From positions 25,059,887 through 25,123,886 of the forward strand of contig JAMXBB010000011.1 of the NCBI GenBank assembly GCA_024138015.1: a stretch of DNA of 64,000 bases. The letters run 5' to 3'. Positions 1 to 13,611 of the stretch are shown here, one piece after another. The notes under the pieces are model-generated. The model was not told where the DNA came from. It saw only the letters and a program-made list of their open reading frames with translations, and did not search any database. The DNA comes from Lumnitzera littorea (lineage: Eukaryota > Streptophyta > Magnoliopsida > Myrtales > Combretaceae). Made by a program: the position numbers and the translations under genes. Positions within the stretch are counted from its first letter, which is position 1. The number at the start of each line of letters is the position of its first letter.

Positions 1-587
1 GTTGATTATTTGATCCTCATATTTTACAAACGGTTTATAAGACATCCATTATTAGCATTTTGCTTAAAACATTTATAAGAATGATTTTTAATCCTTTGTA
101 ATTGAGTTGATTATTTGATAAGTGTATTTTTTTTTTCTATTCTCATTTTCTATTTGCAGAGCCCCCTGATTTTCAATGAATCTCTGTCTTTAGGTTGCCT
201 TCATAATCTTTCTCAAAAAAATAATACCTTTTTATTTGATATAAACGCATCATAAATATTTGTACTTTCAATGGCAATTGATGTCTAAGCTTTTGTTTGC
301 AATTTAATTTGTATTTCATTCTAATTGCAATTTAGTGAAATTTTATATACTAAAATATCAATTAAATTGAAAATGCCGATACTAAATAACTACAAAATCG
401 AAAGTATAGATATGCAAAATTGATTTCGACACTAAATTGTCATAGAAACGAAAACATAGACATTGTGGTTCATTTATCTCCTCATTGTTTTAAGTGTTTA
501 GAAAATTACAATTACTATAAATGATTGCAGGTATGCAAGGTCCTAGTACTATTTTGTGAATCATCCGACATTTGTCGTTATAGAAAC
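1..587. other. AT-rich non-coding stretch with a small tandem dimer
   Basis: No supported gene in any frame. The only structure I see is a diverged two-copy repeat: 375-410 and 425-460 are related at a spacing of exactly 50 bases. Both carry a YGAYACTAAAT-like start and end in a CGAAARYATAGA-like block. Otherwise simple AT-rich sequence. Confidence 0.6.
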
Positions 588-638
588 ACATAAAAAAAAA
601 AAAAAAAAAAAGCGCACACACACACACCCACACACACA
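588..638. repeat. Poly(A) run followed by a CA microsatellite
   Basis: An uninterrupted A run of about 20 bases leads through GCG into an imperfect (CA)n tract broken by one CCC. A poly(A) followed by a simple repeat can be the end of a retroposed sequence, but no LINE or SINE body is recognisable upstream. Confidence 0.9.
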
Positions 639-1400
639 AGTAAATGATAGAGTAAATACTACACATATGCTTTAATATGGAAAACTCAAACAGTGTAGGT
701 GGAAAACCTCAAGATTGCAAACCATCTACTAGCTTTACAACATCATACATTGTTCATAGTTACTCCAAAGGAATGCTCCCATAGATGAATCTCTGTCAAC
801 CTATTTACTTGGAGGTAATAGAGATTATATAAAATGAGTATTAGCTTGTTTATTTGCAATTTTGTCTAAGAATTTTTATTCTTGTATTTCCTCAGGAATT
901 AAAAAAAAAAAAAAGTTCAAGTGATGGGCAATTATGTCCCTAATAAATGAAGAAAGGCTAATTACCATTTAGTTATTTTCCAAAAAGATCAAATAGACAT
1001 GTGTTGGTAGTTTAGATTATATTCCAAATTTAATAATTTAATTAACGAAGTAAAATAAAAGGTGAAATAATTATTCCTTACAATGAAAAGTGATACAAAC
1101 TAAACATTGGAATTTATATTTTCTAGTTTGTTCCTAATAATAGTCATTCCAAGTAATTAATAACTTTTCCATTCTCTATCTAAAAATAAATGGGTTACTA
1201 AGATTTAAATATTTCTCTCACATATTAACTTTACCTGATATTACTTGACAATATATCCATATATAGAATTACAAGAAGCTTCAAAATGCCTTGATAAAGA
1301 AAGATGTAGCTTGGGCATCAAAATAATTCAAAATGGAAAACTGTTATAACGTAGACTAACACCTCGGTTGACTATGGGCATGGTCGAATCGATCGAAACC
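639..1400. other. AT-rich non-coding stretch
   Basis: No supported gene or element. It contains a short A run near 900-914. Nothing else recognised. Confidence 0.5.
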
Positions 1401-1401
1401 T

Positions 1402-1494
1402 CCTAACGGTTGCCTCTGCTTTGCATGAACTAGTGCATGGGTTTGGAATCAGCCTTGTCAAGCTGATTCCGAACTTGTCGAGGGATCCGTTAGG
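1402..1494. repeat. Nested inverted repeat (two stacked hairpins)
   Basis: The outer arms CCTAACGG (1402-1409) and CCGTTAGG (1487-1494) are perfect reverse complements. Inside them 1441-1453 pairs with 1462-1474 in a 13-bp stem with one G-T wobble and an 8-base loop. The core arms are GGAATCAGC and GCTGATTCC. The block is clearly richer in GC than its surroundings. It may be a remnant of a foldback transposon or a hairpin-forming transcript; nothing in the sequence decides between them. Confidence 0.7.
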
Positions 1495-1499
1495 TCGAC

Positions 1500-3520
1500 A
1501 AATCTAAGATAATTCAACCATCTGACCCCATAGGCCTAACGGGTCCAATCAGGTCACATACAACAATTAAAAAAATAAGAAAAAAAATAAAAAAGTAGTA
1601 AGCAAAACATTTATTCAAATAATAAATTTTGAATAGTTTCCACGTAAAATAGAAAAAAATATTTTCCACTCACAATCTTTTATGGGTTGCTATTAACAAC
1701 CCAAAAAATTAAGTACACTTTGAGAACGTGTCCAGTGGGTATTTATGAAGTTCCACTATAAGAAAATTCTCATTATTTAATAATGTGGGACTAAGACCAA
1801 TCTTTTATTTGCAGAATTCGTTTCTAAGCTTTTATCCCAAATTACTAATATTATGACTCTATTTGGTTGTAGTTTTGTATTAATAAATGCAAATCCTATT
1901 TAACATATTTAAAAATGAAGTAAAAACAATATGGCTTTTGGGGTTATAGGTTTTTTTTTACCTTAAGTTTAAGAATTACTTTTTTTTTTTTTAAGTTAGG
2001 AAAATTAAAATAGAAAAGAAAAATTGCAAGATGGTTCATATGTCCAAGACTCAAAACCTTACCCCACCAAGTCCTGGACCTTGCCGAAACCGAGCCAATC
2101 TGGCCAATTTGGCCAATCAAGGTTTTCCATATGGTGAATTGTAATCTACTGGATTTGGTTCCATTCTAGGTTGTATTGGATCAAAACCTACTTTCTTTGT
2201 ATTTTGCGCATTTCTTCACCTAGATGTTCATGTAAGTTCAACACATTAAAATCACCAAATGGCTATATGGGATGGCTAGAATTTTATCCAAATTTTGAAG
2301 TTAGCATTATAATTGCTATACATACAATCTTGCTAGTAGTTGTATTATATTGCTTGTACTGCTCTACTCATACTATTTCATTCATATCCCTTGCAATTTT
2401 TTTTAGTTCAATATTATTAAACCAAAAATAGCATAAGGCATCAGCAGTATTAGTTGACTTTGGCCTTAAATTTGTTACTTAAAGACTTATGCAATAAAAT
2501 TTCCATCATTGCGCTAAGTGTGCGCTGTTTAAAATGATAGAAAACAAATGTTTAGCTTAATGCAACATTATATGACTATTGTCTAACTAAATTGGAAGCA
2601 TAAAGTTAACACATTAATGTAATGAAAATTTTATCCAAAGTTGGTGATGTTCTTCTATTAAAGCAATGGCCTAATTAAATAAAGGTAATGTAGTTGAAAA
2701 TTAGGCAACAACTCATTAAAACTATATGCAACACAATTTATTCATTTTGCATCAATTTTTATAAGCCATATAATATAGCTCAATTAATATATATATATAT
2801 TGCCATCATATAGCTCAATTAATATAAGCATAGGTTTTTACATTAAAAACAATAATATTTTTATGGATGCAATATTTAATTATGGAAGCAATTCTTTTTC
2901 CTTTTCTTTTCAATATTGCCTATTCATTAGCCTTATGTACTAACTTATTAGCTATTTTATTTAGCAAGATAGAAAAGGCCTTTTTTTTTTTTTTCATAAG
3001 AAGATGAATTTTATTCAATAGAAAAAATATATATCAACTAAACTAAGTGAAAATTTGATGTATGAAGATCCAACCAAATAAATGAGCACATCTCTTTTAA
3101 GTGTCAAAATATTCCCAATAACTTGTCTCCTAAGACAACAAAACTTGCTAAATTAGTGAGAGTGACATATCTAACAAAAGAGATAACAAAAGGGATGACA
3201 AGAAGAAAAAGAAAGTAAAGAAATACATTAAAGGAAAAAAAAAAAACTCTTATACTAAAAACTACCACCAAACTAATTTCAATTTGATCGCTACGATCTT
3301 TAAATGAATTAGATTTTTAGGAGCAGATGGTGGACAGAATCGTAATGTCAATGAATCAATGATGGTGGGGACAGTAATAAAAAAACAAATCTAAGATTAG
3401 TCATGCTAGGTCTATAGATATTGAGATCAACAACAGTAAATTTCTAAATCTATTATGGTGAATGAAGGAAAAAAAGATTTAGAAAGGAAAGCTACCCCCT
3501 ATATATTAGGGTTTATATGT
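1500..3520. other. AT-rich non-coding stretch
   Basis: No supported gene. An open frame of 86 codons at 2171-2431 has no recognisable motif and is cysteine- and isoleucine-rich in the way AT-rich non-coding DNA translates. T runs occur near 1978-1992 and 2981-2995. Confidence 0.5.
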
Positions 3521-3558
3521 GTATGTGCGTGCGTGTGTGTGTGTGTATGTGTTTGCAG
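3521..3558. repeat. TG/CG microsatellite
   Basis: An imperfect (TG)n tract with a few GC and AT interruptions, running directly into the G-rich block that follows. Confidence 0.9.
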
Positions 3559-3630
3559 GGCAGTGGGTGGTGGTGGTGTGGGGTGGGGTGGGGGTAAAGG
3601 GGAAGAGGAGGAGGAGGGTATGGGGGAGAA
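3559..3630 (+). other. G-rich block with a G-quadruplex candidate
   Basis: A strand-asymmetric purine/G tract. At 3580-3602 four runs of four or five G are separated by loops of 1, 1 and 4 bases (T, T, TAAA), which meets the strict intramolecular G-quadruplex pattern. It is followed by GGA/GAG repeats. Short loops of this kind form stable parallel quadruplexes in vitro (general knowledge). Formation here is inferred, not shown. Confidence 0.75.
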
Positions 3631-3639
3631 AGCTTATTA

Positions 3640-5620
3640 ATAAGAAAAAAAAAAATCTAATGAAAAATTGCTAAAATCAAAACACTTTTATCTCTTAGTA
3701 ACTTAGCTTTATTATTTTAGAAGAAGAACAACAACACAACAATAAACTCCATATAAGACCAATACATTGAGCAACCAACTAACCACCAATGAGCACAAAA
3801 CTAAAACAAACACAAAACAAAGGAATTAAACCCCAAACTTCGTAAATATACCTCTTTGGGAATATTACTCTTCGACATAATCTTTAACAAACTAAACAAA
3901 ACCATTAACATAAACATCAATACATACTTCATAAAACTGAATGTCTTCATTGACTCTCCCTCCAAGCTTTGTAAGCTCATCGGCAGTAGGGTTGCTATCA
4001 TTATAATCAAAATAGTTGCATCCTAGAAATGCTCCTCTAAAATAATATTATTATAAAGGTCATCATTGAAATTTAAAAATGAAAAAATATGTAAAGTTTA
4101 TAGCTAAGTATTTTTGTATCGATGATCCTTCATCTTGAAATCTTTAAGCATTTTTAATAATTTCTCTACTCTAAGAATTGTTATGTAAAAGAGGAAAAAA
4201 ATCAATATATTAATTACCTCTAAAAGGAAGTTGTACATAATTAATTATTTAATTGGAAAAGGTGAATAATTAGTTCCAATGCTAGTTTATGATGGACATA
4301 AGCATGTATTATATAATATACATGATAGTGTAATTATTCTCATGGCTATTATTGAGAATAAGAAATTTATTGTTGTAAATCACCATTTGAACAATTTAGT
4401 CATTATGCATGTACCTTGAATTAAAATTAAACAATGTAAAAGCATATGAAAAGTATCTATTAAGATTTTAGATTTCCTGTACTTTGTAGAGTGTTTTAGC
4501 TGCCTATGAAGGTGCAAAAGTTCTTGTAATTTTGGAGGAGCAACCAAGTCTGAATTGCTATGTTATAGAAGAGTAAAAATTGATTGAAACAAATGTACAA
4601 TTCTCTCAAGTTTGTCTTTTAAAATTTTCACCATATTGATATTATCTCTTTGTAGATTCTTCTTACTATCACTAATTGTCACTTCTTTCAAACACTTATG
4701 TGCAATACTCTCCCCCCACCAAAAAATATATTCTTATAACTCTTTATTTGTCTAGTACTTTAACAAACTTTTTTCATGCTTAAGGTTTTCTTAGGCATTC
4801 AATTATATTTCTTAAAAGTCATGACTACATCCATAAACACTTAGTGTATATTCTTGATATGTAAGTGAAGAATTAATAGTTTATCTAAAATACACTAATA
4901 GATCAATAAAAGTATGTTGAAAATTTAGAGAAAAAATGGTAACATTCAAAATATTTTTATAAAGAAGTAATTCATAATGTAGAGTTGATATTTTAGTGTA
5001 AATTTTAGTAGAGCAAGATTATAGGATCTCATAAAACAATCACTTTTTATTTTGTTGGCACTCTTTAATTAGACTATCTTGTATATAGATTAGATGTAGT
5101 GTCGATAAACTAATTAGAATAAGTAATTAATTAACATATATACATGCATTATCTTTGGAAGTTAGATTCTAAATGCTAGTTATAGGTCATACTAATTAAG
5201 CTAACAACAAGAAAAAGAAGTAATGTGATAGGTGATAATATATAAATTAAGCACCTATCAATTAGTTGATAAATCCTATTGGACCAATTAGTTTAGGAAA
5301 TTATCTAGAGAATATACCTTAGAATGAAATGTAATTATGAATATATATTATGCATATACATGCATTATGCAATACTAACAAGTTTGTGATAATCAAGCTA
5401 ATTTGTAAGACCTTTTAAGATGTTGAGCTTAAGAAGTTATATCTTAATACTGCTGATAAAGTTTAGGTTTAAAAATGTAGTTTGATAGTGAACTAACATA
5501 TGAAGCAAGTGCTTATGTAGAGTTTATGTAGTAGATTTTGTAGAATAATACCTAAGCACTTTACTTAGTTACTAATTCTTGTAATGCAATAGCTTAACTT
5601 ATTTGTAAATGAATTAATTC
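3640..5620. other. AT-rich non-coding stretch
   Basis: No supported gene, RNA gene or bounded transposon seen. Short open frames here look like chance products of base composition. Confidence 0.5.
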
Positions 5621-5639
5621 CTTAATATCACATTTAATA

Positions 5640-6035
5640 TGAAGGAATTGTATGAAATGAAATGGATTAGAATGGGATGGAATGGAATTAAGATTGAAAT
5701 CATAAGTCTATTCCTACGTTTGTAAATATTAAATAAAAGGAATGGAATGGAATGTGTGTATAGTAGTATTTATAAAAAAAATATATATTTGATTATTTGA
5801 AGCCATAATTATGTTGAAGGTTAAATAAGTAATTTTACATTAATGATAATTAATAAGTGGGAAATGAAATCGAATTCTTCCTTGAAGTTAGAATCATTGA
5901 TTTCATGGAATCAAGATTTTGCTTTTAAATGCACTTTTAGACATAAGCAAAGATTGAACCTAGAATTGTAATTTTGTTGCAACCTATTCTCACATACTAA
6001 ACATGACATAAATGTCTTAATTCCTCATTATATAT
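5640..6035. mobile_element. Possible GGAAT-rich MITE remnant
   Basis: The left part (about 5640-5755) is built from GGAAT/GAAAT words that run in two clusters. The right part contains the reversed theme (a GGAATTAAGACATTTATG-type motif on the minus strand, near 6010-6030). Plants carry MITEs whose ends are rich in GGAATGGAAT and ATTCC words, which is why I flag it. I could not fix the termini or a target site duplication, so this is a weak call. A degenerate pentanucleotide repeat is the alternative. Confidence 0.3.
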
Positions 6036-6039
6036 AGTG

Positions 6040-8690
6040 ATTAGTGCTCTTATAAGTAATATTAAAATATTTTATCAATGAACTAAAGTATGTATAATGT
6101 ATTAAATTAAAGAAAAAAATCTCTTGAAAATAAAAAATTCAAAAAGAAGCTATTTAACTTGAAATTCTTTCTTACTTTCACCATCCTTAAGGTTAAAAAT
6201 TCAATCCACTTAAACTTTTATTTATAGTTTTTTAAGTATGATCTTCATCAAATTCTACTATGTCTCTTGCTCTTTAAGTCTTGAGGAACGTCTTAATACT
6301 GAATAATTCATTTTCTACTCTTTTAGTCATCTACAAAATCAAACTAAAATAAAACAATATATAAATATATTTCTTTCAAATACATAAGAAGGAAATAATG
6401 GGTTAAAAAAGAACATTAAACCACTAAATTGTTTTGTAAAACCAATGTTTTAAAATTTATACCTAAAATAATAATAATATTCTATAAAACCAATGTATAC
6501 ACTCATTAAGAATATAGTCATTATAACATATAGTTAAATATATAACTTATTTCATACTATATATATATATAATTTATCGGTTCCTCTCTAACCTCGGGTG
6601 AAATTTTTGAGATGAACTCTACATATTTTTTAGCTTCTTATAAGTTTCGTTATTTTTATTATGGATGTCCTATAGTTTAGAAAAAATGTTCAAAATGAAA
6701 TGTTTGCTCAATTAAGCTATTATATTTTAATATAAATAAAAATTATAACTCAATTTATTCTATCTCCTAATGTCAACGTATTGTTGTGAAATGGGTTAAG
6801 GGAATATTACTGTGTTGATATTCTCTCCTCTTTCTATAAAGTTCTTATACTTTGTGCAGAACCTTCTTTTTGCTCTTGATTCTAAAAAGTGAAACAACAT
6901 AACCTAAGAAATTGGCATTAACTCCTTATCAGTTTAACTCTATTCTTTAACTCAATTGCCTATTTATTGAATAAAAAGTTTATCCTATAACACTATCTTT
7001 GTACTTCCACCTATGGTTGAATATGCTAAATAATCCTAACATATGAAAAGAAAAATAAAATATGCAATTTCCAAAAAATATGCAATTTAAGAAGCGACAA
7101 AAGAGTAAATTTTAGAATCGGAGTGCTCCTAAAAATGAAATACCATAACATATTTTGGCCATATTATTAGTTTCATTTTAATGCATTAACTTTGTACACA
7201 TAGAATCAAATAAATAACTAACTAACGAAAAAATAAAACACACCCTCTTCTATTGTCCCATTTACTCTATCCCAAAAAAATAAAATAAAAAATAAAAACA
7301 TCAAAATTCAACAGTTTTCTTAACTAAATAAACAAAATTCAATCCTCGCTTTTTCATACCACTCTCTCTTTTTTTTTCAACATCTTCAAGTTTCCATTTT
7401 GAGAGAGAAGGTCAATAATGATTAGGATCAAGAAAACCTAGCTCAAACTTAATAAATTAGCGAGTGAGTTTATAATCAATTTAAGTATATAAGAGGAGGT
7501 ATGAATACAAACATACATTCACATATTTTGACAATTTGTCTTTTTGCTTTTGTAGAAATTTAACTTAAATTTCAATTATAAGCATAACAAAGGTTGGGTT
7601 ATAGGCAATTAATCCAAGGAAATAATTGAATTTATTACATATTCTACTTTCTCTAATCCTGCACTTTATCATTAATAGTTTTGTCACATTCTTTATGTCC
7701 TTGAGTATGAATATGTTTGTATGTAGATGATCTTGTTGTATACCTTCTTGGATAAATTAGAAACAAATTTGTAATAATATATTAAAAATTACTATAGAGA
7801 ATTTGTAAAGTCTAAGTATGCTTATGATTATGCATATACAAGTAAATAAAATTATATAAAAAGAAAACTTTTATCTCCATTTATAACTTTGACTTCATTT
7901 ATATCGGCGTTTTCACCTTCACTTGCATACTCTTTTCCAATAATCATTACTTCCAAACCTTCATTTATGTTCGCATCACTTTTAAATTCAATGTTAAAAA
8001 TAATTTTCTTGTTTTAAGGATTCCAATGGTCATCAATTTTTTAAAGTTGTGTTGATTTTCCCTCATTTTAATGAAATTATCTCACTACGATTTTTTTTTT
8101 TCTAATATAGGGTGAGTTGACAATTTTGTAATAACTTTCTCAAGTTCTCAAGAATTCATTCCCTTATTAACAAATGTTATTGTCTCGAAAACTGAATAGA
8201 TTTTCTTTCATAGGATTATTCTTTTTTGCAAATATTTTATGTATTAATTTAACTGCAAATTGAAAAATCATATTCTATTTTTTTTTATTACATATGGATT
8301 CTTTCATTCAATTTCTTCACAAGTAATTATGTTCTTATAACGAAATATTTACTTTAAAAACTTCATAATTTATTACTTTGATCATGTGATGAATAAATTG
8401 GTAATATTGAGAAAGTTTATGTGGCACAACATCATTAGTGTTATATGATTATAATAAATATGTTACTACCATTGTTAGCAATTAAAAAAAAAAATTTAAC
8501 TTGTAAAAGAATTATTTTGTTGAGTTGCACAAATAAAAGCACAAAATTAAAATATCTTAAAACTTACCATCCTTTTCTATTCTTATCCATATATAAAGAA
8601 TAATAAAATAAAGCTGAAAAGAGGCAAAAAAAAAAAAAAATACAAAATGGTAAAAATAGTATAAATGGTCTTATTGGATATATAATCAAC
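6040..8690. other. AT-rich non-coding stretch
   Basis: No supported gene or bounded element. Several T and A runs and ATAT tracts, for example 6550-6571. Confidence 0.5.
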
Positions 8691-9800
8691 TCCCTCCATC
8701 TTGCTACTCTTGGTATTTGATGCAAGGTAAATGCACATATCAGTTTTATATAGCGAATGCGAGTCTAAGTTGATTCCTCAGAGATCTCAACTACTAATAT
8801 TAATCGTAGATCTATTATTTAATTAAAAAATTATGATGCATTGAATAAATTAAAAATACTAAAATTAATAAATTAATCTAATTATAAGACATAACTAAGT
8901 AATTTAGAAAACGATAAAATTAAGAACGACTTCAAAAAGATAAATAACGCATTTAAGAATTGTTTCACTTAGTGTTTAACATATGACTGCTTAAAATGTT
9001 TTCAATTCCATCTTTATCATTCTTGACTAGAGGGATTCGTAATTGAAGTTAATACCTTTCTGAAGCATATTAACCATAACCCTAAATTATTTACTAAAAT
9101 CTCTTCACTTAGTAATATAATTTAGAATCGCATTAATATACAATAAAATAAATTTCCACACTAAAATTACAACTTTAAAAAAGAACCATGCATCTTATTT
9201 CTAAGTACATACGTAATTATCTCCAATTATATTAAGATCTCATTACCCATGTGATTTTTCAATCATCATGTATAATATTATGGATTGATACTTTAGAAAT
9301 ATCAATTAACAATTAAAACACATAATTGAATTAAGAAATATAGAAACTTTATTGAAAATTATCAATAAATTCAATAGTCACGTGAAACCCTAGGTTTTAC
9401 AATCCTAAACACAAGAATCTTAAGCAATCATGATGAAATTAAAAAAAAAATTGCAGTAAAATCAAGAAGTAAAACATAAAAAACCTTTTTTGTAAATGAG
9501 AAATCTCTTCAATCTTGAAGTTATATGTTGCTTCCACCTTTTTCTTATTCTTTCAAAGTCTCTTCTCTTTTGAATGTCAAAAGTTATGTCTAAAACCCTT
9601 ACAAGTCTTTATATAATATATGAGAAAGTTTTCTTATTCATTACTAAACATAGCCTGGGACATAGTTCTTTCCCCAAGTTCTGTAACAAACTAACCTTAG
9701 GTGCAAAAATCATCCTAGGTAGACACAGCCTAGGGATATGGTTGTGTCCCAAACTGTGTAACTTTCTAAAAAAAAATTGCTACTTTATGTAACTTTAAAA
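8690..9800. repeat. Unclassified repeat-like stretch with an internal duplication
   Basis: Moderately structured sequence without coding potential. It ends in a duplicated block: 9649-9687 and 9724-9762 are related 39-base units at 75-base spacing, each running from a CAYAGCCT motif to CTGTAAC or GTGTAAC. The words resemble decayed CACGGCC...GTGTCCC-type repeats found in plant LTR elements, but that match is from memory and weak. Confidence 0.35.
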
Positions 9801-11440
9801 CTCATTCATTTGAACTCCAAATTGAGTAAAACTTCATTTCTTTTCTTCATTTTCAATTTGAGAACGTGTTTAAACTTTGAAATCAAAATTTTACACGATT
9901 AAGTATCAAGTTCTTTTAAAAATAACAAAAAAAAAATAAAGAAAATGCTATAAAATCACCATATAAAATATATTTAAAATAAGAGTTATCAGTACTTACA
10001 TCCACACCCACAAGTATAAGCACATCTACATCTCCTTTAGTTATGTCCCCATGATGCTCAAGTTGAGCTTTAACATTCTATATCATTTCGAAGAGTAACA
10101 AAGCTAAGTTCTTCAAAGACTTGTAGTTTTAGCCTATCTTTGCTTTCTTCTTGAGTTCATTTATGAAGGGTTTCGAGAGTTAATATCCATGGTCTTCTTG
10201 CTTAACATGTAACCAACCATGTTCTTGTCCATCAATGGTTGAGTCTTCATGATTCTTTTCATATAAGCAATCCGTTCGTATTCTCTTGTCACTCAATAAC
10301 AGGATGAATTAACCATATAGGTAGAAACTTCTCTTAAATGCCAAAGTATTATTAGTTCTACCTATTCATTCTTGGAATGAACTATTTCCAATCTCGAATG
10401 ATAACTATACCTCAAAGGCATAACCTTTATAAGATCAAACTCTTTCTTCATAAGTTCCTCCTTAATTTTCTTCTCCTATCTCCATTGAACCTTTCATTTT
10501 TAATCTCTATTCTAATGTTTGCAATGATGCCTTATAAGACCATACAAACAACTGGTTGTTTGAATTAGGTTCCTTTACCTATTACCATTTGAACTTATTA
10601 ATCAATGTACTTTTTAACTAAAAAGAAATATTTTACCAATTCCTTACTATAAACCAAAGCTCTTCATCTTTCCAACACTATAGGTAAATTTTCAAGAAAA
10701 AGAAAAGAAGAAAAGATAAAAAGCCGATGTTATAGAACTACACTGCAATGCAAATGCAATTATAAAATAGTGACCTTTCCTTAAAAAATAATAATTTTAT
10801 CATAGTTTTCCATTGACAAATGCATTCATACTAAATAGAGAACTTGATATAATAAGTACTTGCAGATCAACTTAGCTACCTAATTATGAACTTGATTTAG
10901 TCAATATTTCACTAGTTAACACTAATCAAATTGGGTAAGAAATTTATCACGCCTTAAATAGGTAAGGTTGCAATTGTTCTGCTATATAAATTACCTTGAG
11001 AGAGAAGCTCGCTTTAGAATCACTATCATAGGCATAGTTTACACAAGTCTTACTTCACTCAACTATTGTGCAGTATTTAGTTTGATACCTCTTTGATGTA
11101 AAACCTGAGGTATAATTTTTCAAAATGATTTTTCATAAATAACCTATAATACATAACTTTAGTTCATAATCACATTTACTAAATTATATTACTTGAAAAT
11201 GTTGCATTTTCAAAAGACACTTTTAAATCTATAGGTTTGTGATATTTACATTACAAATCAAAAGAGAATGCCATTAGACTGTTTAAGGAGACCTAATTAA
11301 TTTTTCCAAGAATTTACAAAAGATAACTAAAAAAAGTAAAAGAGTAGCTATATCTTTGTTATTCTCACTCTTGAGCCAATAAGTTGCTAATTGGAGAAAA
11401 GTTGAAATGCAACATACGATTTTAGACTTGACAATGAATT
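9800..11440. other. AT-rich non-coding stretch
   Basis: No supported gene. A TGTAAAACC at 11,096 could be the start of the LTR-like segment that follows, but I cannot confirm it. Confidence 0.4.
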
Positions 11441-13611
11441 TATAAGGAAATGAGCAATCACAACTTAGCAAGTGGGACAAAAACAAAAGTATGCATACAT
11501 CATAAAGAAAGTAATGTTGTCAAACCAAGTTGGTTAAATATAATGCATGAATAAACAAATGTCATTGCATAATGTTGTTTAGTTTGACATGAGATTAAAA
11601 AAGTTTCACCTGCTCCAATTTAGGTTGAAGAGTTTTGATGCGACACATGAATTAAGGCCAAACCTAGGCTTGTACAATAGATAACACTCTTCTCTTGAGA
11701 TTATGTTTGAATCATAGTCCCCAACCTTACCACAACCTCCCCTTCTATCACTTAGTTTGACTAAGGGTAGAGAATAAACAATTTCAGCTATCCCCATCAA
11801 ATGTTCAGTATTTGGCTTGAAAATCTTAATCACCCTAATAGGTTGTAATGCCTATTAGGTTCTAGTTAAGGGTAATTGCTCAATTTCAAACAACCCAAAT
11901 AAAGCAATATTTACAAAGCAAATATAACATTGAGTTAAGCTCTCACAATAGTAAAATAATATCTAAGCACATGCATTGTACGAACATAATCAACTAATTA
12001 CAACCATAAACAAAGACATGCTAAAGTCTTCGAGTATTATGAAACAATACTCTGAAAATATTGCAAGACATCGATCCTACTTACTTGAAATTCAGTTGCT
12101 CAAACTAGTCATATTTGTTAAGTCCAACTCAAATTCTTTAGATGCTTTTTAAGTTGCTCTTGGGTTAACTCAAGTTAAATGATCCTTTTGACCTACTTTA
12201 TGAGCTATTTTCTATTTTAAAGTCTATTGAATCAATACATTTTAGTCCACAATTTACCATTGCTCCCTAATGGCCCTCATATTATGATTAATAATCTTAG
12301 TTTCTTTACATATAATATCAATAATTTACTTGTTAATTATGCGATTAGGTTACATAAGTATTGAAGGTTTAGAATCATTGCCTAGGTGAATTTTACTCCT
12401 AGAACTTTTTGACTTAAGTTATGCATTAATGTAGTTTTAAAGTTCTTAGTCGAAGACTTTTTGAGTCACATTACGAGTCTCATTTATTTTTATAGTCCAA
12501 AAAGTGTATTTCCTAAGTTACATTTTGAGATTGTTTTAATTTAATACTTTTATTAGAAGAACTTCCTAAGTCAACCTCTATACTTATTTAATTGCAAAGA
12601 TTCACTTTAGGAACTTCTAACCTATCTTCTGAATGGAATTTTAAACCTAAAGCTTCAATTGATACATTTTCTACCCTACTTTTTGATTCACTCCATTTGC
12701 CTTTTAACTCATCAAAATTCCACATTTTAACCAATAATTCATCATTTACATAAGAAATCAGATAGGATCATCATTCTAAACTTAGTCCAACTACTCCAAC
12801 TCTCATTCTTTCTCTTAACAACAAATTCAAACTATCACACATGTGCTACTATTTATGAACAATACATCTAATTTATCTTTAAGTCACTTTCTTGCATATT
12901 GAGTTAAAAATAGTCCTTTCTACTTATACAATGTGATAAAATCCACAAGGGTACAATAAGATCAGGAGCTCAATACCTACATAAACCTTCATCTAACTCC
13001 AATTCATAGAGACTCAACTTTTTTTTTTTTTGCCTAAGATAGAGATTCAACTTAATTATACTAATTTAGCACTCTAATACATGAGCTTAGTGAAAAATAT
13101 ATGGTTTTGACCTTTGAAATCAACTAAAATACTTTATAGGCAAATTTTATGCTTGACATCAAATGATTTCTTCTATCACTACTAACTACTAAATATTTAA
13201 ATAGTAACAAAATCAATTAGGGTCTTTAGGAAATTCTAAGGAATAATACATTACAGCTCATTGGTTTTTACAAAACCAAAATTTATCAAAAATCTAACTT
13301 TATAATTTTGTATAACCTTTTACATAGCTTGAAAATGCACTCTTTGAAGATGTTGCATACAAAAATTGAGGTCAAATCTACATCATTCAGGTTTTCGAAG
13401 ATGTGATGGAAAATTAGTGTTTGCACATGATTTATTAAGGAGTCTATACATGCATTCAAAATTTTTATATGCAAAATTATCTAAGAAAACCAAGTTTTAC
13501 AATTATTGGACATCATTTAATAACTTTAGAAAAATTAAGAAAATCAGATGAAAATTTACAATGCCTTGAAATCCAAGCTTCTAGCTATTGTAAAGAGGCC
13601 GGGTTGTAACA
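11440..13611 (+). mobile_element. LTR-like segment A (degenerate)
   Basis: Bases 11,450-12,110 align, in order and without rearrangement, with 15,685-16,330. Shared blocks include a GCAAYYAYAACTYAGYAAGT-like motif, a GTTGTCAA-CAA block, a CTTGTACAATRGA block and a CACTTAGTTTRACTAA block. A run of this layout, with an AGCT(C/G)AGTAAG-type motif, recurs in the better-bounded LTR at 20 kb. The segment may end at 13,611 in GGGTTGTAACA, a usual LTR 3' end. No start or target duplication could be fixed, so limits are approximate. No coding content. Confidence 0.45.

Noticed and set aside
3455..3640. Open frame of 61 codons with Cys-Val and Gly runs
   Set aside because: A direct translation of the TG microsatellite and the G-rich block.
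5640..5755. GGAAT satellite
   Set aside because: The words are interrupted and confined to two short clusters, more like a transposon end than a satellite array.
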